The position numbers were made by a program, and so were the translations under genes. From Sphingomonas elodea ATCC 31461 (lineage in GTDB: Bacteria; Pseudomonadota; Alphaproteobacteria; Sphingomonadales; Sphingomonadaceae): a DNA stretch of 64,000 nucleotides. Shown here one piece after another: positions 9,765 to 18,989 of the stretch; position 1 is the stretch's first letter, and the number at the start of each line of letters is the position of its first letter. The notes beneath the pieces are model-generated. The model was not told the origin of the DNA and did not search any database. It saw only the letters and a list, made by a program, of their open reading frames with translations. The stretch spans positions 1 to 64,000 of the forward strand of contig NZ_AGFU01000023.1 of assembly GCF_000226955.1 (NCBI RefSeq). Reading direction: 5' to 3'.

Positions 9765-11029
9765 TCGCGGTGCTGCGCGGCGCGGGCCTCGTGCTCGCGG
9801 CGGTGCTCGCCAGCCCGGCGGTGGCGCAAGGCCTGCCCGATGTACCGGAACTCGCGCAGCCCGGCGCCTATCCGGTCGGCGTGCTGCGGATGGACCTGAC
9901 CGATCCGGCACAGAAGCGGGATCTGCCGTTGACCATCTGGTATCCCTCTGCCGGGCAGGGCGGCGCGCCCGCGCACTATGTGATGAAGACGCCGGGGCCG
10001 GCCGCGACCGGTGGCCATGTCGGTGTCGCGCGGGTCGATGTACCGGCACTTACCGGCAAGCGCTTCCCGCTGGTCGTCTTCTCGCACGGCTATCGCAACT
10101 GGGCGACGGGGTTCAGCGATCTCGCCGAGGGGCTCGCCTCGCACGGCTATGTCGTCGCCGCGATCGACCATACCGATATCGAGCCCGCGAAACCCGAAGA
10201 GGGGCTGCGCTCCTTCGCGCGGGTGGTGCAGACGCGCAGCGCCGACCAGCGCTTCGTCATCGCCGAACTCACCCGGCGGGCGACCCGTGGTCCGCTGGCG
10301 AACAGCTATGATCCGACCGCGATCGCGCTGATCGGCTATTCGATGGGCGGTTTCGGCGCGCTGATCACCGCCGGGGCGGGGCTCGACCCCAAAAATCCCT
10401 TCTTCAAGATCGCGCCGGGCATGGACGCCTATGCCGAAGGATCGTCGCTCGAGGCGCAGGCGCCGGCGGGCGTGAAGGCGATCGTCGCCTTCGCCCCCTG
10501 GGGCGCCACGCCTCCGCTTCGGGCATGGACCCCGAAGGCGGTCGCCAACATCACCGTTCCGATCCTGTTCGCCGTCGGCGATCAGGATGATGTGAGCGGC
10601 TATGGCGAAGGCGTCGAATGGCTCTACCAGAATGCCGTCGGCGCCGACCGGACGATGCTGGTGTACCAGAATGCTCGTCATAACATCGTCGGGGACGGCG
10701 TGGCAGGCATCCCCGATCCCAGCTTCGAATGGGTCGAGCGGCTGGAAGAACCGGTCTGGCGGCGCGATCGTATCCTTGCGATCAACCGGCACTTCGTGAC
10801 CGCCTTTCTCGATCGTACGCTGAAGAACGATAGCGCACATGGCGCCTTGCTGACCGTCCCCACCGAAAAGGCAGCCGACGGCGCCTGGCCGCTCGGCGCC
10901 GGCCAGAGCGTCGGTGCGCGCTATGCCGCACCCGACGATTCCGGATCGCGCGGCTATTGGCCGGGCTTCCAGCGCCGCTGGGCGCTCGGCCTTGAACTCC
11001 ATCACGCCGCCCCGGGAGCGCGTCCATGA
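9761..11029 (+). CDS. Secreted alpha/beta-hydrolase, esterase-like
   Basis: The 422-residue protein starts at a GTG that overlaps the GH42 stop (GTGA). A signal peptide of about 22 residues ends in AVAQ. The fold is an alpha/beta hydrolase related to dienelactone hydrolase/PAF-acetylhydrolase II types: [10 protein letters not shown] forms the oxyanion region, the nucleophile is Ser194 in GYSMGG, GDQDDV supplies a likely acid and His307 (ARHNI) the base. Sandwiched in an operon between beta-galactosidase and a sugar symporter, it may remove acyl groups from a galactoside before uptake. The substrate is not determinable from sequence. Confidence 0.78.
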   Translation: MIAVLRGAGLVLAAVLASPAVAQGLPDVPELAQPGAYPVGVLRMDLTDPAQKRDLPLTIWYPSAGQGGAPAHYVMKTPGPAATGGHVGVARVDVPALTGKRFPLVVFSHGYRNWATGFSDLAEGLASHGYVVAAIDHTDIEPAKPEEGLRSFARVVQTRSADQRFVIAELTRRATRGPLANSYDPTAIALIGYSMGGFGALITAGAGLDPKNPFFKIAPGMDAYAEGSSLEAQAPAGVKAIVAFAPWGATPPLRAWTPKAVANITVPILFAVGDQDDVSGYGEGVEWLYQNAVGADRTMLVYQNARHNIVGDGVAGIPDPSFEWVERLEEPVWRRDRILAINRHFVTAFLDRTLKNDSAHGALLTVPTEKAADGAWPLGAGQSVGARYAAPDDSGSRGYWPGFQRRWALGLELHHAAPGARP

Positions 11030-12453
11030 ACCTGCAGCAGAACCAGGCGCTGATCGCCGCGGCCCTTACCGCCCTCGTCGCCTTCATCACCTACTGGAAA
11101 TGCCGGGGCGAGGGGCGCTCGGCCGAGAACAGCAACCGCGAATTCTTCCTCGCCGGGGGCGGGCTATCGTGGTTCTACATCGCCGGCTCGATCACCATCA
11201 CCAACCTGTCGACCGACCAGCTGATCGGCATGAACGGCAACCAGATGGCGCTGCTCGCCTGGTGGGAGCTGGCGGCGGTGGCGGGGCTGACGATGCTCGC
11301 CTTCATCTTCCTGCCGATCTATTATCGCAACAACTGCACCACCGTTACCGAGCTGCTCGAGAAGAAGTACGGCGACGTCAACATCCGGGCGACCATCGCC
11401 ACGGTGTTCCTGCTCGGCAATATCCTGATCTACCAGCCGATCGTCCTCTATTCGGGCGCGCTGATGATGAAGTCGATGTTCGGCCTCACCGTGCCGACGG
11501 TGCTGCTGGCGGCGGTGTTCGGCGTGGCGGGATCGCTCTACTCGATCTTCGGCGGGCTGCGCGCGGCGGCGATCACCGACACCTATAGCGGCGTGCTGCT
11601 GCTCGGCATGGCGATGCTGGTAGTGTTTCTGTCGCTGGCTGCGATCCACTGGGACTTTTCCGGCATCCCGCCGGAGCGGCTGACCATGCTGGGCGGCCCG
11701 GACTCGCCGATTCCGTGGCCGACCCTGTTCACCGGCATCCTGTTCATCCAGATGTTCTACTGGTCGACCAACCAGACGATCACGCAGCGCGCGATGGCCG
11801 CCCCCAATCTGCGCGAGGCGCAGAAGGGCGTGATGGCGGCGACCGCGATCCGCCTGCTGGTGGTGCCGGCGATCGTCGTCATTCCCGGCATCGTATCGTA
11901 CAAGCTGTTCGGGCATCTGGGCGACGCGGCGTACGGCAAGATCGTGTGGACGGTGCTGCCCACCTGGATGTCGGGCATCTTCGCCGCCGCCATCGCCTCG
12001 GCGGTGCTGGCGCACTTCACCAGCCTGCTCAATTCCTCGGCGACGCTCTATGTGTGCGACCTGCACGAGAAATATATCGATCCGAACCCCAATGTCGCGA
12101 AGCTGAACCTGATCAGCAACATCCTGTTCGTGATCCTCGCGATCGCGATCGTGCCGATCTATGCGGGCGCCACCAGCATCATCAACCTGGTGCAGCAACT
12201 CAACGGGCTGACCAGCATGCCGGTGCTGTCGGTATTCCTCGTCGCGCTGCTGTTCCGCGGCGTCGATGCGCGCGCGGCGATCTGCGGGCTGGTGGCGGGC
12301 GTGGCCTTCTACGCTTTCGCGACGTTCGTCTGGGCGCCGCTCCACTATATCCACATGATCGCGATCACGCTGTTCTTCAGCATCGGCGTGTCGCTCAGCG
12401 TCAACCGGCTGGCGTTCGGCAACCGGGCGACGTGGCGACCCGCACGAGGCTGA
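11026..12453 (+). CDS. Sodium:solute symporter (SSS/SLC5 family)
   Basis: The 475-residue inner-membrane protein has about 13 hydrophobic segments and the SSS landmark EFFLAGGGLSWFYIAGSI near residues 38-60 with TNLSTDQLIGMNG after it, typical of SGLT-like sugar symporters. Its ATG overlaps the esterase stop by 4 nt, so it is the third gene of the GH42 operon. It probably carries galactose or a galactoside released in the periplasm, driven by sodium. It converges with an IclR gene with only 4 bp between stop codons. Confidence 0.87.
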   Translation: MNLQQNQALIAAALTALVAFITYWKCRGEGRSAENSNREFFLAGGGLSWFYIAGSITITNLSTDQLIGMNGNQMALLAWWELAAVAGLTMLAFIFLPIYYRNNCTTVTELLEKKYGDVNIRATIATVFLLGNILIYQPIVLYSGALMMKSMFGLTVPTVLLAAVFGVAGSLYSIFGGLRAAAITDTYSGVLLLGMAMLVVFLSLAAIHWDFSGIPPERLTMLGGPDSPIPWPTLFTGILFIQMFYWSTNQTITQRAMAAPNLREAQKGVMAATAIRLLVVPAIVVIPGIVSYKLFGHLGDAAYGKIVWTVLPTWMSGIFAAAIASAVLAHFTSLLNSSATLYVCDLHEKYIDPNPNVAKLNLISNILFVILAIAIVPIYAGATSIINLVQQLNGLTSMPVLSVFLVALLFRGVDARAAICGLVAGVAFYAFATFVWAPLHYIHMIAITLFFSIGVSLSVNRLAFGNRATWRPARG

Positions 12454-12457
12454 AGGC

Positions 12458-13279
12458 TCAGGCGGGGGTGGTTTCGGCCGCCGCCGCCGGGCGCCAGCCG
12501 AGCGCCTCCGAAATGCGCCGCGCGGTGCGGATCAGTTCCTGCAGCGATTGCTCGACGGACATCAACTGCGATCCGTCGACGACCTCCAGATAGGGGACGG
12601 TCAGCGCGGCGAGCAGTTCGCCGTCGAAGCCAAGCACCGGGCAACTGATGTCGGTCACGCCGCGGGTGATGGGGCTCTGCCGCAGGCAATAGCCATCGGC
12701 GCGGGCGGTGCGCAGATGCGTGGCGAGCGTCGCCTCGTCGATCGGCGTGTCCCGCAAGGCGGAGGCGCGCTCCCGCATCCGGACGGCGCGCTCCTCGCTG
12801 GCGAAGGCGAGCAGGACATGGCCCGAGCAGCTGTCGATCAGGTCGATCGTCGCGCCGATCCGGAGCGCGAAGCTGCGGGTGCCCGGATTTTCCTCGCGCG
12901 CGATGACCAGTCCTTCGCCGGCCTTCGCCACCACCAGATGGCATGACTGGCCGATCGTCGCGGCCAGTGCCTGCATCTCCGGCTGGGCGGTGACGACCAG
13001 CTTGCGCGCCGGAGTGGCGCGATAGGCGACGTCGAGGAACTTGTAGGTCGCGGTATAGCGATCGGTGAGCTCCGACTTCTGGAGATAGCCGGCCTCTTCC
13101 ATCACCACCACGATGCGGAACAGTTCGCCCAGCGAACGACCGAGCGCCGCGGCCATCTCGCTGGCCAGCAGCCCTTGCGGGTTGTTCGCCAGCAGTTCGA
13201 TGATGAGGAATGCCTTGTCGAGCGCCGGCGCGCTGTAGCTGCCCTTGCGCTGGGAAGGGGCTCCGGTTCGTTTCGGCAT
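12458..13279 (-). CDS. IclR-family transcriptional regulator
   Basis: The 273-residue protein carries an N-terminal winged helix-turn-helix (residues about 20-80, LDKAFLIIELLANNPQGL then ASEMAAALGRS) and a C-terminal effector-binding domain (about 95-255). It is transcribed with the downstream end facing the galactoside operon and lies 70 bp downstream of the zinc dehydrogenase gene on the same strand. The palindrome at 14416-14431 upstream of that dehydrogenase is a plausible target. The effector is probably a sugar acid or keto-acid intermediate, by analogy with other IclR regulators; not shown by sequence. Confidence 0.87.
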   Translation of the reverse strand: MPKRTGAPSQRKGSYSAPALDKAFLIIELLANNPQGLLASEMAAALGRSLGELFRIVVVMEEAGYLQKSELTDRYTATYKFLDVAYRATPARKLVVTAQPEMQALAATIGQSCHLVVAKAGEGLVIAREENPGTRSFALRIGATIDLIDSCSGHVLLAFASEERAVRMRERASALRDTPIDEATLATHLRTARADGYCLRQSPITRGVTDISCPVLGFDGELLAALTVPYLEVVDGSQLMSVEQSLQELIRTARRISEALGWRPAAAAETTPA

Positions 13280-13349
13280 GGCGTCTCGCTATTCTGGTTC
13301 GGCACCAGCGCTAGCCGCAATCGCGGCGCCAAGGAAGCGGTGGTGCCGA

Positions 13350-14363
13350 TCAGATGGTGACGAGGGCCTTGAGCACCGATTCCTGCACGGCGATCAGCCC
13401 GGGCAGCGCCGCGGGCGCTTCGGCCAGCGCCACGCGGTGGGTGAGGAAGCGGTCGATCGGGATGGTGCCGTCGCGGATTGCCGCCACCACCTGCTCGAAA
13501 TCGGCCGAGAGCGCGTTGCGGCTGGCGAGCAGCGTCGTCTCGCGCTTGTGGAATTCGGGATCGGGAAAGCTCAGCGTATCGCGGTTGAGGCCGACCAGCA
13601 CATAGGTGCCGGCATGCGCGAGGTTGGCGAGGCCGGCGTTCATCGCCTGGATGTTGCCGGTCGCGTCGAACAGATAATCGAACATCTCGCCACCGGTGCG
13701 CGCTTCGAGCTGCTCGGTCGCCTCCGGTCCGGCGATCACGCCGTCCGTGAAGCCGAAGGCCTCTGCAGCGGTCGCCAGCCGCCGGGCGCTGCGATCGAGC
13801 AGCGTCACCTCCGCGGCACCTGCGATGCGGGCAAACAAGGCGCAACCGATCCCGATCGGGCCCGCGCCGGTGACGAGCACGCGGGCACCCGGCTCGATCG
13901 CGGCCCGGCGCACGGCATGGGCGCCGATCGCGAGGAACTCCACCATGGCGGCGTGATCGAGCGAGAGGCCGGGAGTGGGGATCACCGCGTGGAGCGGGGC
14001 CGTCATATATTCCGCCATGCCGCCATCGGCGTGCACGCCCAGCACGCTGATCCGGCTGCAGCAGTTCGGCCGGCCGCGACGGCAGGCGACGCAGGTGCCG
14101 CAGGGCAGATAGGGATTGACGGTAACGATGTCGCCCGGCGCCAGGCCACTGCCCTCCGGCGCCTCGGCGATCTCGCCCGAAAGCTCGTGGCCGATCAGGC
14201 GGGGATAGGTGAAGAAGGGCTGGCTTCCGTCGAAGATGTGATAGTCCGTGCCGCAGATGCCGACGCGGCGCATGCGGATCAGCACCTCGCCCTCGCGGGG
14301 CTCGGGGCGGGGTCGCTCTTCGATATGGGCTTGATGCGGACCCACGCAAACCAGTGCCTTCAT
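13350..14363 (-). CDS. Zinc-dependent medium-chain dehydrogenase (sugar-acid type)
   Basis: The 337-residue MDR protein shows catalytic-zinc residues in VGICGTDYH and GHELSG, a structural-zinc cluster (PCGTCVACRRGRPNCC) and a Rossmann motif GAGPIGIG near 170. The start at MKALVCVG is chosen because GGGGAG precedes it by 8 nt; a longer reading frame upstream lacks homologous residues. It resembles L-gulonate/L-galactonate 5-dehydrogenase-type enzymes. Divergent to the FAH-hydrolase operon, it is the candidate for oxidising a 2-keto-3-deoxy sugar acid to its diketo form, since no SDR for that step is present here. Reaction specificity is inferred. Confidence 0.84.
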   Translation of the reverse strand: MKALVCVGPHQAHIEERPRPEPREGEVLIRMRRVGICGTDYHIFDGSQPFFTYPRLIGHELSGEIAEAPEGSGLAPGDIVTVNPYLPCGTCVACRRGRPNCCSRISVLGVHADGGMAEYMTAPLHAVIPTPGLSLDHAAMVEFLAIGAHAVRRAAIEPGARVLVTGAGPIGIGCALFARIAGAAEVTLLDRSARRLATAAEAFGFTDGVIAGPEATEQLEARTGGEMFDYLFDATGNIQAMNAGLANLAHAGTYVLVGLNRDTLSFPDPEFHKRETTLLASRNALSADFEQVVAAIRDGTIPIDRFLTHRVALAEAPAALPGLIAVQESVLKALVTI

Positions 14364-14415
14364 CCTGTCTACTCCCCGGCACCACTGGGATGCGCTTTCC
14401 TGAATTTGGTTGCGG

Positions 14416-14431
14416 TGATATCGAAATATCA
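14416..14431. promoter_or_regulatory. Inverted repeat TGATAT-CGAA-ATATCA, operator candidate
   Basis: A perfect 6-bp inverted repeat with a 4-nt spacer stands in the 307-bp region between the divergent zinc dehydrogenase gene (start 14363) and the FAH-hydrolase operon (start 14671). Its form suits a dimeric regulator such as the IclR protein encoded at 12458-13279. A TATAAA-like sequence lies near 14463-14470. Nothing else is recognisable between 14364 and 14670. Confidence 0.5.
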
Positions 14432-14670
14432 TAGGCGAAAGCAAGGCTGCAGGGACGACAGCATATAAAGCCTGGTCCCGATCTTGGCTGCCCGCCGCTT
14501 TTATGAGACCGCGTTTTCATGGGTGCAGCGAATCAACCACGGACGAAAGCGACAGGCGGCACGCGCCGAACCGCGCGATGGCCGCGGCCGATTTGCTCGC
14601 ACGGCGCGCCGAACCTGCTATCGCTGCTCCCTCTGCCCCTCCCCTCCGGAAACCAGAAAAAGGAACCCGC

Positions 14671-15525
14671 ATGAAGCTCTGTCGCTATGGCGCCCCTGGC
14701 CAGGAACAGCCCGGCCTGATCGATGCGGACGGCCGCCTGCGGTCGCTCGCCGGCCATGCCGACATCACGCCGGAGACGCTGGGGCCGGACGCGCTCGCCA
14801 GGATCGCCGCGATCGATCCCGCCAGCCTGCCGCTGGTCGAAGGCAGCCCGCGCTACGGCGTGCCGGTGTCGGGCACGCGCAAGTTCATCGCGATCGGCCT
14901 CAACTATGCCGACCATGCCGCGGAATCGAACCTGCCGATCCCGGCCGAGCCGGTGGTATTCAACAAATGGGTGAGCTGCCTGCAGGGCCCGAACGACCCC
15001 GTCGTCATCCCCCGCGATTCCCAAAAGACCGACTGGGAGGTCGAGCTGGGCGTCGTGATCGGCACCCGCGCCGAATATGTGTCGGTGGAAGACGCGCTGA
15101 GCCATGTCGCAGGCTATTGCGTGATCAACGACGTGTCCGAGCGCCACTGGCAGATCGAGCGCGGCGCGACCTGGGACAAGGGCAAGGGCTTCCCCACCTT
15201 CGGCCCGGTGGGCCCCTGGCTGGTCACGTCCGACGAGGTGGGAGATCCGCAGAACCTGTCGATGTGGTGCGCGGTCAACGGCAAGCGCGTGCAGGACGGC
15301 AACACCAGGACGATGATCTTCACCGTCGCCGAGATCATCGCCTATTGCTCACAGTTCATGACGCTGGAGCCGGGCGACATCATCACGACGGGGACGCCGC
15401 CGGGCGTCGGCATGGGCCAGAAGCCCGAGCCCTGGTATCTCAAGGCCGGCGACGTGGTGACGCTGGGCATCGAGAAGCTGGGCGAACAGCGCCAGGACTT
15501 CGTCGCCTGGACGCCGCGGGGCTGA
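14671..15525 (+). CDS. Fumarylacetoacetate-hydrolase-family protein (2,4-diketo-3-deoxy sugar-acid hydrolase-like)
   Basis: The 284-residue protein has the FAH superfamily core: GLNYADHAAES near 80-90, the acidic metal site in DWEVELGVVIG, and GTPPGVG near 248. In non-phosphorylative 6-deoxyhexose pathways this family splits 2,4-diketo-3-deoxy acids to pyruvate plus a hydroxy acid. It is a clear paralogue of the hydrolase at 21997 in the rhamnose locus, down to the MK(L/F)CR(Y/F)G start. AGGAA at 14661 fixes the ATG. It leads an operon with a lactonase, an aldo/keto reductase and a kinase. Confidence 0.87.
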   Translation: MKLCRYGAPGQEQPGLIDADGRLRSLAGHADITPETLGPDALARIAAIDPASLPLVEGSPRYGVPVSGTRKFIAIGLNYADHAAESNLPIPAEPVVFNKWVSCLQGPNDPVVIPRDSQKTDWEVELGVVIGTRAEYVSVEDALSHVAGYCVINDVSERHWQIERGATWDKGKGFPTFGPVGPWLVTSDEVGDPQNLSMWCAVNGKRVQDGNTRTMIFTVAEIIAYCSQFMTLEPGDIITTGTPPGVGMGQKPEPWYLKAGDVVTLGIEKLGEQRQDFVAWTPRG

Positions 15526-15530
15526 GGCGC

Positions 15531-16406
15531 ATGCGGCCGCCGTTCGTCGACGCGCATCTCCACCTCTGGGACCGGGAGCGGCTGCGCTATCCGTGGCTGG
15601 ACGAGGCAGACAAGGCGTCGATCGCCGCGACCTATACGGTGGCGCAGCACCGCGCCGCGGCGGCCGACTGGAATCTGGTTGGGGCCGTGCATGTCGATGC
15701 CGGCGCCCATCCGGACGACGGCGAGCGCGAGACCGACTGGCTGAACAGCATCGCCGATGCCGAGGGGCTGCCGAGCGCGATCGTCGCCCGGGTGGCGCTG
15801 GATGCGCCCGATGTCGAGGCGGTGCTTGCGCGTCAGGCGGCGCGGGCGCGGGTGGTCGGCATCCGCCACCTGATCAACTGGCACCCCGACCCATCCCGCC
15901 AGGCGTATTCGCGCGACCTGACGATGGACCCGGCATGGCGCCGCGGCTTCGGGCTGCTGGCGCAGCATGGGCTCAGCTACGACTTTCACGGCTTCCCCCC
16001 GCAGCTCGCGGGGCTGGCGGAGGTAGCGGCGGCGCATCCGGACGTGCCGGTGATCGTCAACCATCTCGGGCTGCCGATCCCGCAGGATGGTCTGGAAGCA
16101 TGGCGCGCCGGGCTTACCGCCCTGGCCGCAATGCCGCAGGTTGCCATCAAGCTCTCCGGCGCCGGCTTCGTCGCCTCGCCGTTCGATCCCGCCGCCTTTG
16201 CGCCGATCGTGGAGGAGGTGATCGAGCTGTTCGGCATCAGGCGGGTGATGGTCGCCAGCAACTTTCCCACCGATCGGCTGTTCGCGCCATTGGACACCAC
16301 GCTCGCCGCTTACGAGGCGCTGCTCGCCGGCTATTCGGACGATGAGCGCCGCGACCTCTGGGGCCGCAACGCCAACCGTATCTATCGACTGGATCTCCAC
16401 CTGTGA
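15531..16406 (+). CDS. Amidohydrolase-2 family sugar lactonase (L-fuconolactonase-like)
   Basis: The 291-residue TIM-barrel enzyme begins with VDAHLHLWD, which provides the HxH metal ligands; GIRHLINWHP, VIVNHLGLP and the late NFPTDRLF motif are typical of L-fucono-/L-rhamnono-1,4-lactonases. It would hydrolyse the lactone made by the aldo/keto reductase encoded next. Start: ATG five nucleotides after the FAH stop. A paralogue of the same length class sits in the rhamnose locus (23617). Its end overlaps the next gene (GTGA). Confidence 0.86.
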   Translation: MRPPFVDAHLHLWDRERLRYPWLDEADKASIAATYTVAQHRAAAADWNLVGAVHVDAGAHPDDGERETDWLNSIADAEGLPSAIVARVALDAPDVEAVLARQAARARVVGIRHLINWHPDPSRQAYSRDLTMDPAWRRGFGLLAQHGLSYDFHGFPPQLAGLAEVAAAHPDVPVIVNHLGLPIPQDGLEAWRAGLTALAAMPQVAIKLSGAGFVASPFDPAAFAPIVEEVIELFGIRRVMVASNFPTDRLFAPLDTTLAAYEALLAGYSDDERRDLWGRNANRIYRLDLHL

Positions 16407-17437
16407 CTGCCATTCCCCACCGCCCGATCGGCCGCACCGGCCTGACCGTTCCCGAACTCGGCTTCGGCGCCGCCTCGCTCGGCAATCTCTACGCGCCGGT
16501 CAGCGATGCCGATGCGCGCGGCGCGATCGACGCGGCGCTGGCCGCGGGGCTGCGCTATGTCGACACTGCCCCCCATTACGGGCGTGGTCTCTCCGAGCGC
16601 CGGGTCGGCGAGGCAGTGCGGCTGCAGCCGGACGTGGTGATCTCCACCAAGGTCGGGCGGCTGATGGATCCCGATCCCTCGGTGACGGACGATCGCGAGC
16701 GCGACGGTTTCCGCTCGCCGATGCCCTTCCGCATGCGCTACGACTATAGCCATGACGGCATCCTGCGCAGCCATGAACACAGCCTCCAGCGGCTGGGGGT
16801 GGCGCGGGTCGACCTGCTCTATGTCCATGATATCGGCGGCTATACGCATGGCGACGCGGCCGGAGGCTATTGGCAGCAGCTGACCACCGGCGGTGGGCTG
16901 AAGGCGCTGGAGCGGCTGCGCGACGAGGGCAGCATCGCCGGCTTCGGGGTGGGGGTGAACGAGATCCAGGTATGCCTGGACGTGATGCAGGAAGCGCGGC
17001 TCGATGCGATCCTGCTCGCCGGGCGCTACACGCTGCTCGAGCAGAATGCGTTGGATGCGCTCTTCCCCGCCTGCGCGGCGGCCGGCACCTCGATCGTGAT
17101 CGGCGGGCCGTACAATAGCGGCATCCTGGCCACGGGCACCAAGCGCGGCGGCACGCTTCACTATGACTACGGCCCCGCGCCCGAGACCGTGGTGGCGAAG
17201 GTGCGCGGCATCGAGGCGGTGGCCGATCGCCACGGCGTGCGGCTGCCGGCGGCAGCACTGGCCTTCGTGCTGGCACATCCGCAGGTCGCCAGCGTCATTC
17301 CCGGCATCGGCAGCGCCGCGCGGGTGGCGCAGACGGTGGAGCTTTACCGCGAGGCGATCCCCGCCGCCTTCTGGCAGGAGCTGCGCGCCGCCGGCCTGCT
17401 CCGTGCCGACGCGCCGGTGCCCGAGGACGCCGCCTGA
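16403..17437 (+). CDS. Aldo/keto reductase, L-fucose/D-threo-aldose 1-dehydrogenase-like
   Basis: The 344-residue protein has the AKR catalytic tetrad: Asp and Tyr in YVDTAPHYG, Lys in VISTKVG and His in LLYVHDIG. The sequence type is that of D-threo-aldose 1-dehydrogenases that oxidise L-fucose or D-arabinose at C1 to the lactone. The GTG start overlaps the lactonase stop, so both are translationally coupled, consistent with consecutive steps. The substrate could equally be L-galactose, which has the same ring configuration as L-fucose. Confidence 0.85.
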   Translation: MTAIPHRPIGRTGLTVPELGFGAASLGNLYAPVSDADARGAIDAALAAGLRYVDTAPHYGRGLSERRVGEAVRLQPDVVISTKVGRLMDPDPSVTDDRERDGFRSPMPFRMRYDYSHDGILRSHEHSLQRLGVARVDLLYVHDIGGYTHGDAAGGYWQQLTTGGGLKALERLRDEGSIAGFGVGVNEIQVCLDVMQEARLDAILLAGRYTLLEQNALDALFPACAAAGTSIVIGGPYNSGILATGTKRGGTLHYDYGPAPETVVAKVRGIEAVADRHGVRLPAAALAFVLAHPQVASVIPGIGSAARVAQTVELYREAIPAAFWQELRAAGLLRADAPVPEDAA

Positions 17438-17496
17438 CGCCCGAAGCCGCCCTGCTCGGCTATGTCGCTCGGCTGCTGGCCGAGACAAGGGCGCCG

Positions 17497-18213
17497 GTGG
17501 TGCTCGGCCTTTGCGGGGCGCAAGGGAGCGGCAAGTCGACGCTGGCCGCCGCCGTCGCGCGGGCGGTGCCGGGGACACTGGTGCTGTCGCTCGACAACCT
17601 CTACCGCACCCGCGCCGAGCGGTCCGATCTGGCGGCAACCGTCCACCCGCTGTTCGCAACGCGCGGGGTGCCGGGCACACACGATGTCGATCTCGGGATC
17701 GCGACACTGGATGCGCTGCGCGCCGGCGAGCCGGTGCGGCTGCCGCGCTTCGACAAGGCGATCGACGACCGCGCGGCCCCCGCCGACCAGGTCGCGGTGC
17801 GCGCGCCGCGCCTGGTTCTGTTCGAGGGCTGGTGCGTCGGTGCCCGCCCGATCGACGAGGCCGAACTCGTCGCGCCGGTCAACCCGCTGGAGCGCGACGA
17901 AGACGGGCAGGGGGCCTGGCGACGGGCGTGGAACGCGGCGCTTGGCGGCCCGTATCAGGCGCTGTTCGCGCGGATCGACCGGCTGGTGCTGCTCGAGGCG
18001 CCCGGCTGGGATGCGGTGCTGCAGTGGCGGCGCGAGCAGGAACATGCCCTGCGCGCCTCGGGGGCCAGCGGTCCGGGCGTGATGGACGATGCCGCCGTCG
18101 CCCGCTTCATCCAGCATTATGAGCGGCTGACCCGGCATATCCTCGCGGAAATGCCGGGTCGGGCGGACCTGGTACTGCCCCTTGACGAACGCCGCGGCCT
18201 GCGCGCCAGCTAG
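17497..18213 (+). CDS. D-glycerate 3-kinase-like P-loop kinase
   Basis: The 238-residue protein carries Walker A GAQGSGKST, a SLDNLY motif, RGVPGTHD, LPRFDKA and FEGWCVGARP, the sequence pattern of D-glycerate 3-kinase, which makes 3-phosphoglycerate. The start is uncertain: GTG at 17497 is the first standard start codon, but the same frame continues upstream to a CTG at 17434 that overlaps the AKR stop (CTGA) and would add 21 plausible family-like residues. Fourth gene of the fucose-type operon. Its stop shares CTAG with the stop of the convergent esterase. Confidence 0.78.
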   Translation: MVLGLCGAQGSGKSTLAAAVARAVPGTLVLSLDNLYRTRAERSDLAATVHPLFATRGVPGTHDVDLGIATLDALRAGEPVRLPRFDKAIDDRAAPADQVAVRAPRLVLFEGWCVGARPIDEAELVAPVNPLERDEDGQGAWRRAWNAALGGPYQALFARIDRLVLLEAPGWDAVLQWRREQEHALRASGASGPGVMDDAAVARFIQHYERLTRHILAEMPGRADLVLPLDERRGLRAS

Positions 18214-18989
18214 TGGCAGGCGGCGCTGCCGAGCGGCGTCGTGCGAGTGAGGTCCGGGCGCGTCGCCAGCACCTTTTCGGCGATCGGCAGCTTCAGGCCC
18301 TTCAGTTCCTGCGCGACCAGATCGGCTAGCGCACGGGCGCCGAGTTCGCTGAAATGGGTGTCGTCGTCGATCCCCTTGGGAAAGCCGGCCACTTTATCCT
18401 CGGGCGTGTAGTGAAGGTACAGCTTGCGCGAGCCGTCCGGCCCGAGCCGCTGGAGCAGCTCGGCCGAGCGCGCCTCCAGATCGAGCAGCGGCGTGCTGGT
18501 GCTCGAAACCAGCGCGCGCATCACTTCGCTATAGGCGGCGAAGTCGGCCTTCACGCGTGTCCCGTCGAAGCTGCGCCGCACCGGCGGGGTGACCAGCACC
18601 GGCACCAGCCCGCGCCCGCGCGCCTCCCAGATCATCCGCAGCAGATTGTCGCGGTAGAGCGTGGCGGCGGGGGCATAGCGTTCGGGCTTGCCCGTGCTCG
18701 CATCATTGTGGCCGAACTGGATCAGCACGACGTCGCCGGGCTTGGCCTCGGCGAGCAGCGAATCCCAGCGGCCCTCCGCGAGGAAGGACTTGGTGCTGCG
18801 CCCGCCGATCGCGCGGTTCACCACCACGGCATCGGCCGCCATCCCGCACGGCAGCATCTGACCCCAGCCGGTCTGCGGATAGCGATTGGCGGCATAGGTC
18901 TGCGCGGTCGAATCGCTGGCGATGAACAGCGTTTGCGCGCCGGCGGGCGTGGCGACGGCGAGCGCCGCGGCGAGCAGCGCCCCCCTCAT
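18210..18989 (-). CDS. Rhamnogalacturonan acetylesterase-like SGNH hydrolase
   Basis: The 259-residue protein has a signal peptide (residues 1-18, ending GAQ) and the SGNH blocks in order: IASDSTAQTY with the catalytic Ser, a Gly in NRAIGGRST, FGHNDAS with Asn, and DDTHFSELGA with the Asp/His pair. This is the CE12 rhamnogalacturonan acetylesterase pattern, removing acetyl groups from pectin backbone. ATG overlaps the stop of the L-rhamnose dehydrogenase gene (ATGA), a direct operonic link between pectin deacetylation and rhamnose use. A longer reading frame upstream is only the shadow of that dehydrogenase. Confidence 0.86.
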   Translation of the reverse strand: MRGALLAAALAVATPAGAQTLFIASDSTAQTYAANRYPQTGWGQMLPCGMAADAVVVNRAIGGRSTKSFLAEGRWDSLLAEAKPGDVVLIQFGHNDASTGKPERYAPAATLYRDNLLRMIWEARGRGLVPVLVTPPVRRSFDGTRVKADFAAYSEVMRALVSSTSTPLLDLEARSAELLQRLGPDGSRKLYLHYTPEDKVAGFPKGIDDDTHFSELGARALADLVAQELKGLKLPIAEKVLATRPDLTRTTPLGSAACH

